Below are positions 27,110 to 45,405 of a stretch of DNA of 64,000 bases, one piece after another. A program made the translations under genes and the position numbers. Each line of letters opens with the position of its first letter. Positions within the stretch are counted from its first letter, which is position 1. Origin of the DNA: Tetrahymena thermophila SB210 (Eukaryota > Ciliophora > Oligohymenophorea > Hymenostomatida > Tetrahymenidae); assembly GCF_000189635.1 (NCBI RefSeq), contig NW_002476250.1, positions 248,001 through 312,000 of the forward strand, in the 5' to 3' direction. The notes beneath the pieces are model-generated. The model did not search any database and had not been told where the DNA came from. It saw only the letters and a list, made by a program, of their open reading frames with translations.

Positions 27110-27632
27110 TTAATCAATTATTTTAATTTATTACATTATAAGCTATCATACACTAAATATCTAATTTTTATTTAATTATTCGGAGTAAAATTCAGTAAAT
27201 AAAAAATATAATTTAAATTATTTTTCATAAATTCATTCCAGAAAAAAAAAAATTAGCAAAAAAAACTATAAATACAAACAATTAATTAATTTTCAAAGAA
27301 AAAACAGTAATCAAAAATATAATCCTTTTAAATGAGTTTTTTGAAAAATAAAATATTTTTTTAATTTTTCATTTTATTAAAAACAAAATTAATTGTGAAT
27401 AAAATCTTTATAAATTTTTTATAATTTAATAAAAATAACTTATTTTATTGTAAGAAGATTTATTATTATTATTAATATGAAAGAGAATAGATATTTATAA
27501 ATATATTAACTAAATTTTAGTAAATAAATATACTTATTAATATTATTTTTATTTAAATAACTAACTAATTTTTAACTAATAAATCAATTAAGAGGTTTTA
27601 TTTTATTTCAATCAGATGTAGCTTAAAAAAAG
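27110..27632. other. Intergenic, AT-rich
   Basis: Upstream of the coiled-coil gene and downstream of the zinc-finger gene. A poly-A run near 27242-27256 and TTATTATTATTA near 27463. Nothing else seen. Confidence 0.5.
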
Positions 27633-30600
27633 TCAGTCCCTCTAATTACCCTTCTTATTGCTCTTTTTAAGCATGACTTTACTACTTGTTTTTGTTTTTT
27701 TAATTAACTTATTTATTTTTAATGATTAAGCTTTCTTTCTTTACACACCACTAGCTATTCTTTCATCTCCTTTTGAATTTATGGATGATTGTGACTAAGA
27801 TTATGAATTTGATGAAGAGTTTTAAGAAGTGTAACTCTTAACTGAATTTTCCTATTGAATATTATTTTCTTCATCATCATCATCATTTTTTTATTTTTTA
27901 TTTTTCTTTTTGAAAAGTTTGTTAATTTGAATCATTTTTATTTTATTACTGCTATTTTTTGTTAAGTTTTTGCCTATTATTTAGTTGTTTTTTTGAAAGT
28001 TATCTAATTTTTAATTAAAGATTAAATTTATTTTTTTAGATAAAATTATTTTTACTTATTGTATTTATAACTAGTTCATTTTGGAAAGGTAATAAGTCTG
28101 CAATAAATTCTTGTGTATTCAAATTATTTATGTCAACTATGGGGAATTCTTTATCAGTGTGAGTTTTATACTTTTCTCTAAATATATCTATATTCTATTT
28201 CAGCATTTCAAATTTATATTTTTCTCTTTTATTCACTTATTGACATAATTACTTTAATCTCTCAACTTCAACTATTTTTTATGTGTGTTCATCTTTTAAT
28301 TTTAATCCTTTTACTGAATTTTTTATACCTCTGCTATTCATGTTTAATTGCTACTCTTAATATTCTCTTTACTAAAAAAAAGTTAAATAAAATAATTAAA
28401 ATGTTAAAAATACTCTTTGCTAGGACATCTGCTGAGAATAATATTCAAACACAGATTCTCTTTGAATTAAATTAATATCTCCTCCTAATAAAATATAAAT
28501 TCCTTTGTATTTCATGAGTAATTCATTTCGAAGACATCTAGTACAATAACAATTTCCCTTTTGAAATATATTTTTAATTCATGCTTTTCTTAAAATACTA
28601 TTTTAATTTTACTTAGCAGAAAGGGCAAAGCCAATCTTACTTATCTTTAATTTCTGAAAGAATTAAATCGTAATTTTATTTTAGACAAGATCTACAGTAC
28701 ATTCTTTTGCAAACCAAATCTCCATCTACTTTTTAGAACATAGTATAGCAGTTTCTTTTTTTGTTGACTTGAGGCTTCTTACTGTTTGTATTGTCAGATT
28801 CAACTAAATTAAATAAAATTTCTTTCAAAGCTATTAAAAAAATAATTGTTTACTAAATTAAAATAAGAAGGGATCAGTAACAATATAATTATGGACAGGT
28901 ATTCCCATAGTAGATGCTTTATACTTGCATTAAAAAAGAATACTCTTTTTAAACAAATGTTTACAGTGATGACATATTTCATACTAATTCATTTTATTTC
29001 CAGGTTATTCTTTTTAAGTTATCAAATCCTTAATATTTTTTAGCTTCAATTAGTTTGGCTTATCTCTGTTTTTTTATATATAATTCCATCCTAAAAACTT
29101 TATAAAATTATATATATTTTTATTGTTTTTATTTTATAATTTATCTATTTTACGTTGTTTGCTATATGAGAATACAGCGTTTTTTAAGGAATGTTATAAA
29201 AAGAAAATAAATTTTAATCTCTTAAAGAGTTCAACTCATCTAATAACTACTCACTTATCCATTCTGCTGAATCATTATAAGCTGACTCAAACCTTAATTC
29301 AAATTATGGCTAATTGTATTTGTTTGTGTATCCAGTAATGCATGAAATAGTTTCCGAAAGCTATTTCTTCTCCAATCTTAAAATAGTTTAATGTAAAAAT
29401 GAAGCCTACAAATTCATATTCTCCATTTTAGCAAAGTGTTTCTCAAGCAAAAGGTGCTTTTGTTCCTCATTATAATCTTTTTGTATGTGAATATTTTCAT
29501 TTTTAGACTTTGAAAGAATATAATCTGTTTCCAAATATATCATTTGCTACTTACAAAATTCCATTTTAAGTTGCTGCTCTAATCTGAATAAATTATTTTT
29601 AAATAAAAAACTTTAATGCCATTTTCTGATATGTGTATTTTTTGATTTTACCTTTAAATATTCTTATGATTTTGTTGATTTATTTATTTTAATTCTTCTT
29701 TTAATTTTACAGTTTCCTCCAACAGTTGATCTTCTTCTTCTTGTATTTCTTTGTATAATTATGAGTTTTAAGCAATATTCTAGATAATCTATAGCAATTA
29801 GTTTTTTTCATTTTGAAATGCTTCAAGTTAGCTTTAATAACTAGATGAATTTTTAGGAATTTATTTCTTTTTGGTTTGCAATATTTTTTATATGAGAGAT
29901 TTATCCTTAATATATTGATTAGCAATAAGAAAAGTAATTCTCATATGAAGTAGCAGATTTTCATAGTTTAGATTAGATAAGTCATCATCTTAATACTACC
30001 TTTGGACAGATTCATCTAAGATATATTAAACAGCTAGCTAAGCTCTCCAATCGTCCCATTCTAACTCCTAATTGTCAGCTTTTATGAATTTAAAATGAAA
30101 AATTATAAAATTTTGTAATTGTTAATTTTTATAAAACAAAATAATTCTAATAAATTCATAAATCAAAAATAATTAGATATATATGAAATAAAAATCCTAA
30201 AATTTGATTGGATAATCTTATTTGAGCTCAGATTTTTCATAAAAAATTATATATATCGTTGTTATCTTGATAAATAGAAAAGATAAAGCAAATTTCCCTA
30301 TTTAGTTTATAAGAAGTGCTCATTAATGTTATGCAATTATTAATGAAACATTAAATTTTTATTATTATTTAAATAAATATTTACGCTCAATAGGAGTATT
30401 GAATAAATTTTTTAAATACTCAAGCTTATTTTCATCCTAACTTTGCACTCTCCTTAAATATGTGCTATTGACATGTCTCCAAAATTATCTCATTTAATGA
30501 TCTGTTTAAGACAATCCTTGTATTTACTAATAATTTATCTAGTAATTAACACTTCGAACTTTCAGAAAATTGCTATTAATTCCAAAAATAAAAGTTAACA

Positions 30601-30919
30601 AAATAATTTTTCCCATTTTCCATTTTTTTGATTTTTAATATCTTAATAATGCTTAAAATAAACTCTAATACTTTGTAAGTGGATCATATAAATCAAAGTT
30701 ACTATTTTTTTTATCAAGTTTAATTATTTTTTCGAGTGCATTACGAGAATCATCATCATCCTTTCCTTTTTGATCCTTTTTTTTCTATTATTCTGCATTT
30801 GTTTCCTTCACATTTTGTAATTTTGTAATTTCTCCTTTCTCTTTTTTAATATGATTCTTTTTTTTTTATTACTATTGGAGCAATCTTTTTTCTAGTAATT
30901 TCTGCTTTAAACGACCCAT
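27633..30919 (-). CDS. CDCA7-like zinc-finger protein (zf-4CXXC_R1 type)
   Basis: Starts at 30919 with MGRLKQKLLEKRLLQQQQKK and ends at TGA 27635-27633, with about ten exons. The N-terminus is Lys-rich. A middle region (about 29.6-30.1 kb) holds WDDWRAQLAVQYILDESV followed by long charged coiled-coil helices. The diagnostic part is at about 28530-28975: a first CxxC pair (EICHHCKHLF), a further Cys (FQCKYK), then C..C...YCRSCLKQNYDLILSEI, an aromatic spacer, and WLCPFCQGNCYCTRCLRNEL, which continues across an intron. This order (CHxCR, CxxC-LxNRY, WxCPxCRGxCNCxxC) is the signature of the CDCA7/R1 zinc finger, which in animals recruits the HELLS remodeler to hemimethylated DNA and in plants occurs with JmjC domains. 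The tail is Ser/Gln/Lys-rich with acidic and basic runs, fitting a nuclear protein. The chromatin role here is inferred from the family. Confidence 0.82.
28530..28975 (-). other. CDCA7/R1-type zinc-finger domain
   Basis: Segment of the gene at 27633-30919 encoding the CHHC, CRSC, CPFC and CYCTRC cysteine clusters, split by introns between 28564-28615 and near 28830. All expected paired cysteines are present in order, including the terminal GNCYC motif, which argues that the finger is intact and can bind zinc. Confidence 0.8.
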
Positions 30920-32453
30920 TTTTTACTTAAAGACTAACGATTGATACGAAACCTAATCTTTGAGCTGTTTTTTGCTATATAACTTATATTTTGTGTAAAA
31001 AAGCTTAAAACCTTTTATTATTTACTTATTTTTTTGTTAATTTTAATTTCTAAATGTGTTTGTTTATGTATTTTTTTACTTCAAATTAAAAAGAGATTCT
31101 ACCTATCTTCAATTATTAATTTATTGTATTAACAATAACATTAATAATACTTTTGATTCCAATTTAAAGCAAGTTCCCTCTATTAAACTTATTTTCAAAT
31201 TATTTCATGATTTAAACATTTGTAAATACCATAATTTTAAATCTATCAATTCAGTAAATAACTTAAAACCTTATAATTATGATTTAGAATTATTTTGAAA
31301 GAGTAAAAGTTATAAATTTAAATACTTTTAATAATTTTATTTGAACAAAAAGACAAAAAGAAAAAACATTTTAAGTCTGTTTTCTTAACAGATTCATTTC
31401 TAAATAATTAATTTAAAAGTATGAATTTTTGATCAAATATTTAGCAGGATTAAAATCAAATACTAAAAAAATATCAAAAATTTTATTTTATCTAAATCAT
31501 TTTTAAAACTATTAAATTTTTTATTTTCATAAATTTTAAATATATTTTTTTTGACTTATTGAAATTTATGAAATAAAAATTTTAATTTTTTTTTCAATAT
31601 TAAATATTTTAAATAATCTTTTTTGTTTAATATTAAATTTATTTTAGTTAAATGAAATTTGATTATTATATTTTTTATTTTATTCATTGTATATTATAAA
31701 TTTAAAATTTAATATTTTGAGAGAAATAATTATTTTTATTTTATCATAAGAAACATTAATTGTTACTTTTAATGTAACAAAAATTTTATGAGATCATATT
31801 GCATTAGTTAAAAAAGACTTTTACAAGTTTAATAAATATTAAAATAGATTATGAATAAAACTAAAGTCGTCAAAAGAAAAATAGAAAGAATTTAACTTTC
31901 TAGAAAAAAAATTTAATTGGTTTCTTACATAAAAAATTTTAAAGATTACAAAAAAAATATAAAAAATAATAAAAATAGATTACACCTAGTTATCCTTAAA
32001 ACAGGTAGAAATAACACTCAATTCTTTTTATGTATTTAAATAAGTTAAAATATAAAATTTATATATAATATTTTATATTTTTGAGAATTAGTAGTTCAGT
32101 GTATGTATTTAAGAATAGAATTAGAGTTTCAATAGCTCGTTTTATGATATTTTTTGAGTTTTATTTACTAACCTACAATTTAAATTCTTTTTTCTATTCT
32201 TTCATTTTCAAAATTCTGATCACAAAAATCTGGAAATTTTCTAAAATTTCAAATAATATTAATTTAAGAGTAGGTAAAGTAGTTAATATAAAACTTATTT
32301 AGAAATAACAAATAAAATAATAAATAACATTTTGTTTTATATATTCACAATTTAAGCTTGCACAATAGTTGCATATTTTTTAAAAAGCGTATGTTTGAAA
32401 AAAACAGAAAAATAGATCTCATATAAAACTCAAGCAATATACAATACATCAAA
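30920..32453. other. Divergent intergenic region, 1.5 kb
   Basis: Lies between the starts of the zinc-finger gene (-) and the ABC transporter gene (+). Extremely AT-rich, especially 31310-32050, with long T and A runs. The frames at 31056-31298 and 32081-32302 are low complexity and lack splice-supported extension, so no gene is called. Confidence 0.5.
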
Positions 32454-34641
32454 ATGCGTAATCAAAGTGATTAAGATAGATATTCTACAATTAGCTAAAG
32501 TACCAATGAAAATACTTTAGAACTTCCAATATAAGGATAAGATGATGATTCATATACCACAGAAAAAGCAAATTAAAAAGAACTAGATTAAGATATATTA
32601 AAACATGACAAAAAAGACAAAGAACCACCTAAGAGAGTCAACATATTTGCTTAAAAACATCGCAAAAATCTAATGAGATTTCTTTAGTATTCATGGGAGA
32701 ACAAAAAATTTTTAATATTTGGAAATATAGGGTTGGTTGTTACATCTGCCTGCTAAATATCTCTACCTTATTTAACAGGTAGAATGGTTGATGTCATAAG
32801 CACTGATAAATCTTCTGAAGATCTAACGTAAGCAATTTTAATTTACTATATTATTTAAATAAATATATAGCTATTTTTAACCATTTTATCTTAAATAAAT
32901 TAAAGAAAATGGGATTTAAATATAATTTATTCAATTTAATAATTTTTTAATAATTCATTTCAATAATTTTCATAAATTAATTAAATAAATAAATAGATGG
33001 TTGGCTTTAGCTTTTGTTACTCTAGGAGTGTTTTCAGCTATATTTTCTTTTGTTAGAGGATATTCGTTTAATATACTAGGAGAAAAAGTTATGTTAAAGT
33101 TGAGAAGTGAACTTTTTGATAAATTTGTTTAAAAAGATGTTGAATTCTATGATGTAAACAAAAGTGGTGAATTGATGAGTAGAATAACAAGTGACACAGC
33201 TATTGTTTAAAGTGCTGCAAGTGACAGCTTATCAATTCTACTTAGAAATATTATTTAGTTTATAGGTAGTTTTATTATACTTTGGATAATTTCTTATGAG
33301 TTGACTATGATACTCTTTATAATAGTGCCTCCACTTATAATAGGAATAGCTGTATTTATCAGGTTATTCAAAAAATACTCAAAATTATATCAAGATAAAC
33401 TTGCTTTGGGTAATTCTTTTGCTAACGAAGCATTTGGTAACATCAGAGTAGTAAAGAGTTTTGCAAGAGAACAGAAAGAGTCTTAAAATTTCTACAAATA
33501 CATGTAAGATGCTTATGTCTATGGAGAAAAAAAATCACTTCTACATGGATCCTTCTTAGGAATAGTTACTCTTTTAGGAGAAGGAGCAATTTTATGTGTA
33601 TTATGGTATGGAGGTAAGTTAGTCTTAGAAGGAAAATTAACAACTGGATAACTATCCTCTTTTATCCTTTACACTATTACTCTCTCTACAGGTCTCTTAG
33701 CAGTTGGTGGAATTTCTAATTAGATAATTACTGCAGTTGGAGTTTCTGAGAAGTTATTTGAAATGATGGATGTTGAAATATCAATTAAATCAGGAGTAAA
33801 AACAAAAAATAGCTTGGAAGGTAATATCTCTTTTGAGAACGTAACCTTCGAGTATCCAACTAAAAAGAATGTTGATGTAAATTAAATTAAACTATAATAT
33901 TTTCTTATTAATAATTTTTAAAATTAGGTTTTGAAAAATGTAAACTTTGAAGTAAAATAAGGACAAGTAGTTGCTTTAGTAGGAAGTTCTGGGAGCGGTA
34001 AATCTAGTACTGTTAGCTTGATTTAAAGATTTTACGATGTTAAATAAGGATTAATTAAATTGGATAATATTGACATTAAATAATACAATATAAATTGGGT
34101 TAGAGAATAAATAGGCTATGTTTCTCAAGAGCCTACTTTATTTTCTGGTACACTAAAAGAAAATATAGTTTATGGAGTTAATTCTTATACATAGCAAGAT
34201 ATTGATAAAGCCCTTGAAATGGCCAATGCAAAATAATTTGTTTATGATACTACCATTTTCCCTGATGGTCTTAACACACTAGTAGGAGAAAGAGGTGTCA
34301 AGCTATCGGGAGGATAAAAATAAAGAATAGCTATAGCAAGAGCTTTAATTAAAAATCCTAGAATTTTAATATTTGATGAAGCAACTAGCGCTTTAGATGC
34401 TGAAAGCGAATACCAAGTATAAAAAGCTATAGACAATCTCATGGTTCATGGCTAAAAGACTATAATTGTAATAGCACATAGATTAAGTACTATTAAAACT
34501 GCAGATACAATAATAGTTATATAAGATGGAGAAGTAAAAGAAATAGGAAACCACAAATAGCTGCTATCAATAAAAGATGGATTTTATACTAAACTAATTC
34601 AAAGATAAATTTCAGGTGCTGATGAATTAGACTTGCAGTGA
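32454..34641 (+). CDS. ABC half transporter, ABCB family
   Basis: Exons 32454-32827, 32997-33876 and 33928-34641; phases fit exactly and give 655 aa. Residues 1-65 are hydrophilic. A type-1 ABC exporter membrane domain follows, with about six spans ([69 protein letters not shown] and two later). The nucleotide-binding domain has Walker [11 protein letters not shown]-loop YVSQEP, signature LSGGQ (its Gln is TAA at 34315), Walker [13 protein letters not shown] and switch His IAHRLST, so it should be active. One NBD plus one membrane domain at this length matches ABCB half transporters (TAP, ABCB8/ABCB10-like), which work as dimers. The N-terminus is acidic and polar, not an obvious mitochondrial presequence. 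Substrate is unknown; peptide or organellar export are the main family options. Confidence 0.92.
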
Positions 34642-35518
34642 GTGAATTTGGAATTTTATATAAATATTTATCTTATAGAAAATAAATAAATAAAAATAAG
34701 AAATATCATTTTATTATAAAAAATTGATTAAAAAATAAAAATAAAAATTAACAAATTTAATAAATAATATTAAATTAATTTGATATATTCAAACTATTAA
34801 TTTTTACATGTCAATATCATAATTTATAGAGGATCTATTAATTATTCATATTTGTATTTCAATTATTTCATTTTTGAAAATAATAATTAAAAATTTATTT
34901 TATTTTTAAAATTAACTCATTAGAATATCATGTAATATAATTTCACTTTTTTTAAAGTATTACTTAATTTTTTATTTAATTTAACAATTAGAGTTGAAAT
35001 AATCAAAATTTATATTCTGATTAAAAATTTTTTTAATGCTAAATAATAAGGATTTGATGTATACTTTAATATTTGTAGATTTTTTTAATTTCTATGTACA
35101 GAAATTAAAGTAAAAAAATATATTATATATACGATATTTAATTTTTTATCTTTTTTTAGTTTTTTGCATCTGATTTTAAATAGTTAAGTATTGTGTAGAA
35201 GTATTTATTTTCATATTTTTATAATTAGATCTTCTTAAAAATATTTTTAATATGTTAGAAGAAATTCCTTTAAAGTAAAATTAATTTTGAATTTAATTAC
35301 TAACAAATATTTTATTTTATTTTTATAAAATCAAGTCATAAAAATTATTAAATTAATATTACAGCCATGAAAAATTTATCAATATCTATAAGCTCCTTCG
35401 TATTAATTTTTTGATGATATTCAATTGTTAGAAAATTAGACACAAAAATTTATATTAAAAATATATTTTGAAATAATTACAAAAAGAAAAAATTTTAAGA
35501 TAGCTCATTTCTTAAATT
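34642..35518. other. Intergenic, AT-rich
   Basis: Downstream of the ABC transporter gene and upstream of the helicase gene. Long T runs and no supported exon or RNA gene. Confidence 0.5.
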
Positions 35519-40236
<4,718 letters not shown>

Positions 40237-40872
40237 GATAATCAATCCATCTTGCCCTCTTTTTTTATTTCTTTTAATAACCTAAATACTCAATTAAAAA
40301 ATAAATATTTCATTTAAAAAATTTGTTTTAATTGCATAATCCATCCATTTTTAATTAACAAAATTCTATTGTTTTGAAACAATTAATGTAAAATTATTAT
40401 ATTCTATATTCAATAAAAAAAAAATATTTTTGTTTTATGATTAAATTTTTTATTTGTTTCAATAAAAAATACTTTAAAATTATTAAATAAAAAGATCATC
40501 AATCATTTTAATATTTACATAATCAATTAATAGAAAAAATTATTTTTTTAATATAATTTTTCCTATTTTAAATTGCTTGTAATAGTTAGATGTAAGTAAG
40601 ATTTCCTTATTATAAAATGCTTTTAAGGAAGGAGTTTTGTGTTAAAAAGTAGAATCAAAATATATTTACTGAATTGTTCTAAAATTATATTTTAATTATT
40701 TTAATAGTCTGAATAACTAATAATTGGTTCAGTGAAAAAAATAAGGTAAGATACTAAATGAATAATAACATTTAATTAATCATATAAGAAGCTTTATACA
40801 TGACTGTACTAACATAATTAATAATTAAAAAAAAAACATAAACTAATTTTTATATTAAAAAAAAAGATATAT
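40237..40872. other. Intergenic, AT-rich
   Basis: Between the helicase gene and the large LRR gene. A small inverted repeat TTCCTT / AAGGAA sits around 40600-40630. Nothing else seen. Confidence 0.5.
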
Positions 40873-43800
40873 ATGAGCTTAAACCATATAGATATAAAAA
40901 ACCTTAGCCCAGTTAAGTAAAATAAATATTATTTAAGACAGAATGGCTCTCTTGCAAACTTGAGGACTAACTTACAAAGTACTTCTATACTTAAAAAGTA
41001 ATAAGTTAAAGATAATTCCATTTTGAGCTCAGCTTATGATGAATCATTAAATAAATTAAATTATAATCCTTCTTCTACAAGTCTTAGATCAATATCTTAA
41101 AATCCTCGCTCCTTCTTAGTGACTGACGCTCCTTCTAATCCTAATTTATCAAACTAAAATAAAAGTTCAACAAAGTTTAGATTTCCAAGTGAGATAGAAA
41201 TTAACATGGATAAACTAAATTCTGATACTATCCATAAAAAGAGCTATGCAGATTTGGTTAGGAAATAACCTAAAGAGAAAATAACTAAAGCTGTATAAGA
41301 TTTTGAGCGCTATATGATGACACCAATAAGTGGTACACCAAAATGCTATGGCGATTTCGAAAGTGGATCTAAACTAAAGAATACTCTACAAGCATTGAAG
41401 TTACCACCTTTAGTTAATCATAGCTAAAAGATTGAAGCGACTGTAGATAACATTAATGATGAGCTTTAAAAGTATAAGTATTTAAATAAAATTGTTGAGG
41501 TAGACGGATTTTATGACAAAAGCCATGACCTCAAAGTATCTATGCTTTCATATACCATGCGTTCCCCTCATACACTGCCCAGAAGTTTGGGAATTAATAA
41601 ATCACTCATCAATGACAAAAGAAAAGTAAAATATTCTTCATTTTTGTTCTATTTTTTTTTTGAAAATATCTACTTTGATATATCTTTGAAATTTGCTATA
41701 TGCTAAAAGTAGATTTTCATAAAATTTACTGGAATCAAAAAAGACTCCTCCCCACCAACTAGATTTTAATTAATTATAATATTTAAATCTTTTTTTAGTT
41801 TAAACTATAAAACTCATATTGAAGAAATCTTATTTATTTATTTTGAATGAAATAGCTTTTATGTTAATTTTTTTAATCATTCATAATTTTAACAAAATGA
41901 TAATTATAGATTAATATTTCAAGTCAATTTATTGGCGATAAATACAGTGAGATGGCAAGTGAAGCTTTAAGACATGAGGATCTAGAAAAAGTTGAGAGTG
42001 TAAAGCTAAAAGATAATAATCTTACTTCTTCATCCTTATCTAAGATAGTTCAGAGTCTTCCAAGAAACATCTAAAAATTGAATTTGGCAGAAAATTTTAA
42101 ACTTGGTAAAGAAGGTATTTTGCACTTAGCTCCTGCTTTACAGCAAAAGAAATATATATATCTCAGTGTCGTAAATTTAGAAAATACAAATTTATAAGAT
42201 GAAGGTGCATAATTAATTGTTTAATCTTTAATTAATTCAACAAACGTGTAAGTTTTAAACCTATCAAGAAATTCTATTACAGATGCTATAGGTCCTGCTT
42301 TAAAGCAATTTTTAGAGGTATCTGACTCTCTATCTGAGCTTTACATGCATTGGAATAAGTTAACCTCAATAGCTGGTTGTTAGATTGCAGATGCACTGAA
42401 AATAAATGATAATCTTATGGTAAAAATAATTTGCTTTTTTAATAATATTTTAAATTAAAACATATTATCTAATTCACAAAGGTATTGGATCTTTCTTTCA
42501 ATGGTTTAGGGAGTCATTTTGGATTGAATTCTAAAATGTGTGGCAAAAAGCTAATAGAAAGCTTAAATAGATAAAAAAGTAATATGAGGCATTTAGATAT
42601 ATCTTATAATAATTTTACTGTCGAAGAAGGAAGAATAATTTAAGAAGCAATTAAAGGAAATGATGGTATTATAGGATTTCATTTTGAAGGAAATTGTAAT
42701 GATATGTTTTATGTTGATTCTAGAGGTTTTTTAATCGAAAGAAAATTAGGCGAAGAAATCAAAGAATAGCTTCATTTAAAGAAAAAGCGTATTTAAGGGG
42801 TTAAATTTTTAGGTTAAAATAAAATTTAAAACGATTTAATGAATGTTGTGGATAATTGTTGGATTTGTGATGGATGGACAGAATTATAGTTTGCTGTAGA
42901 AGGAGTTGGAGAATGTACTTTTTTGCATTTTGATTTTGAAGGTTATAGACCAATATGCATGGATAAATAATCTGACGGTAAGTTTACCCTAATCAAGATG
43001 TGTCCTCCTCGTAAGAAAATAAGATTCTTTTTTACTGATCCAACATCACTTGTTGCATTTACAACGGAAGGTTACTAAAAGGAGAAATAATTAAATATTC
43101 ATAATAATGCTGTTGCTTTTAAAACTTACTAGTAAACTCTTGAGGGTTCTTTAGCTAATATTCCTAACGTTGAAGAAGATAATGAATAAGAACTCAAAAA
43201 ATCTAAAGTTTTAAATAACTCTAGTTCTTAAAAAAAGATTCCAACTAGTACTTCTATTGCAAATAATGAAAGAAGCACCAGCAAATCAAGATTTGGGTAA
43301 AGTAGCTAAAAGAAAATTTAATAAAAGGATACAAAGCCTAAAAACGATAACAAAAAAGAATTTTCTGATACGATGAATCAGCTTGTTTACAATGAAAAAA
43401 CAGGAAAATATACAATAACTTATTAAGATGGCACTCCTGTAGATTATGAAATGCCAATTTACTTTAATGTTTATAAAACTGATATAAATAAATCTGTTTT
43501 TTCTAAGTATAAAGATGTCCAGATATTATCATATCCACGTGTTCCAGAAAAAGTAGTTCAATTAAGTGCAAAAAGTGAATGGGTAGTAGAGAAAAGTATA
43601 TTTAAAGATTATATAAAAGATAATGAAGACTTAATTGATAAGTGCTTTGAATTTGACTTTAGTTAATCTCGTATTGCTAAAGTTGTCACAGATAAAGATG
43701 ATCTAGCAAAAGTAAAATCAATATTAAAGGAAAATTATAGAAAAATTAAAAGGAACTACAAGCTCTATTCGTCCTATGCTTCTGGTGAAATTTTTTGTAT

Positions 43801-45405
43801 TGCTTAAAATATATTATCTTAATTTGCTATTAAGTGTGGTATTATCGATAACAAATTCTCTTTTGCTGATTTAGATTACAATATCATAGCTACATCATCT
43901 GTTTAAAAGACAAATAATTACCTTAATCCTGATAAAGTATTGATTAGATACAAGTTCATGGAAATATTTGTAAGAATAGCAGGAGATAAATATATTAAAT
44001 ATGGAAAGTGTAAGAAATACTCTGAAGCCTTGATAGAACTTTTTAGTGATTCAGTACTACAAGAATAGTTAGACCAAGCAGACGATGCACAGGAATGGAG
44101 ATATACTAAGTAATTTATATTCAAAAAATTTTTATTTAATACTAAATTTCATTAATAAATAGATTTTGGAATGAAGGATGCGACATCATCTTCAAACAAA
44201 ATATGGATTTAATAAAATCTCTTTGGAATCAATTTGCTGATTCTCGTAAAACAGAAAAGAGAAGCTTTATGAATTATAAAACTATGAATATCTCTGAATT
44301 TAGAGATTTTATAAATCACTTTGAATTTATTGACACTTCTTTTAACGAGAGAGATATCAACATGGTTTTTAACATGTCTATGCAGACTTGCATAGATGAA
44401 ATTAGTAGTGATAAGCACTTATTAATGAATTTCAATGAATTTTTAGAATCTATTGCAAGAATTGCAGAAATAAGAGTTTTCAAAGAAGAAGAAAAAGAAG
44501 ATGCAAATAATTAGTCAGAAGAAGAAGAAGAAGAAGAAAACAATGATGATGAAGATGAAAGAAACAGCAACTAAATTAGTGAAGAAGGAGATAATAATGA
44601 AGATTTTGAAAATAGTAATAATAATTAATCTGAAAAAGATTCCTCTAGGTATAACTCAAAAAGAAATTCATTTGAATAGCCACAACAACAATAACAAAGC
44701 TCATTAGCATATATACAAGATAATACTTCTGAAAATGAAGACAACCAAGAAGAAGAAGAACAGCCTAAGTAAGGAAAATCTGTTATGTTTTTTAAGTAGA
44801 AAACTATTGATATAGATTAAGTTAAAAAATCTATGACAAAATTAAATTAAGTGAATAGTTCTTCTAGACAAAATACTCCAAGCAAGCAAAGAGATAATAA
44901 ATATAAAAGCTCAAATTCTTTGAGAGGGTCTCAAATTGATTTAGACAATCAAGAAAATAATGATGATGAAGAAGAAACTTAAACAAAGACTAAAACTAAA
45001 ATAAGATTTAAGGATAGTCAAGTAGAATTAAATTCTAAAACAAATAATATAGATCTTGATTTTTAGAGAAGACAGGAAAGAAAATTGATAAAATAAGTGC
45101 CTTTAAAATTTAAACTATTTTAACTCATAAGTTATATCCTTAAAAAATAAGCAGAAAGAGCTAAGGTATTCAAATTAGTTATTTCATAATTAAAATTTTT
45201 ATATTTTTTACATTATATTTAGAAAGGAGATAAAAAGAGCTAAATCTATAAGAAATAATAAAGCTTAATAGATCTAAAGAATTCAATTATATCTGTAGAA
45301 AGAAGTAAGGATGGTAATGGATATATAAGAAGAATAGAAGGTAATAGACTCTTTTAAAGAGCAACAGATAAGCTGCAAGTAGAAGATTAACAAACAAAAA
45401 AATGA
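40873..45405 (+). CDS. Large LRR protein with WICDGW module and EF-hand-like region
   Basis: Exons 40873-41625, 41910-42419, 42482-44109, 44163-45165 and 45223-45405, all in phase, 1358 aa. Residues 1-250 are Ser-rich and basic with no clear fold. Residues about 255-480 are ribonuclease-inhibitor-type leucine-rich repeats (QKLNLAENFKLGKEGILHLA, VLNLSRNSITDAIGPAL, VLDLSFNGLGSHF, HLDISYNNFTVEEG). Just after, a module NCWICDGWTELQFAVEGVGE continues with FLHFDFEGYRP and MCPPRKKIRFFF; it looks like a beta-sandwich, but no family name was recalled with confidence. Residues about 800-1000 are helical and end in an EF-hand-like region (INMVFNMSM, LLMNFNEFLESIARIAEI) without a clear calcium loop. The C-terminus is highly acidic (Glu runs), then basic. 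Similar LRR proteins with this tail occur in ciliated protists, so an axonemal role is a reasonable guess only. Confidence 0.82.

Noticed and set aside
31056-31298. 80-codon frame in the 1.5-kb divergent gap
   Set aside because: Low complexity and isolated; with only one stop codon in use such lengths are expected by chance in AT-rich DNA.
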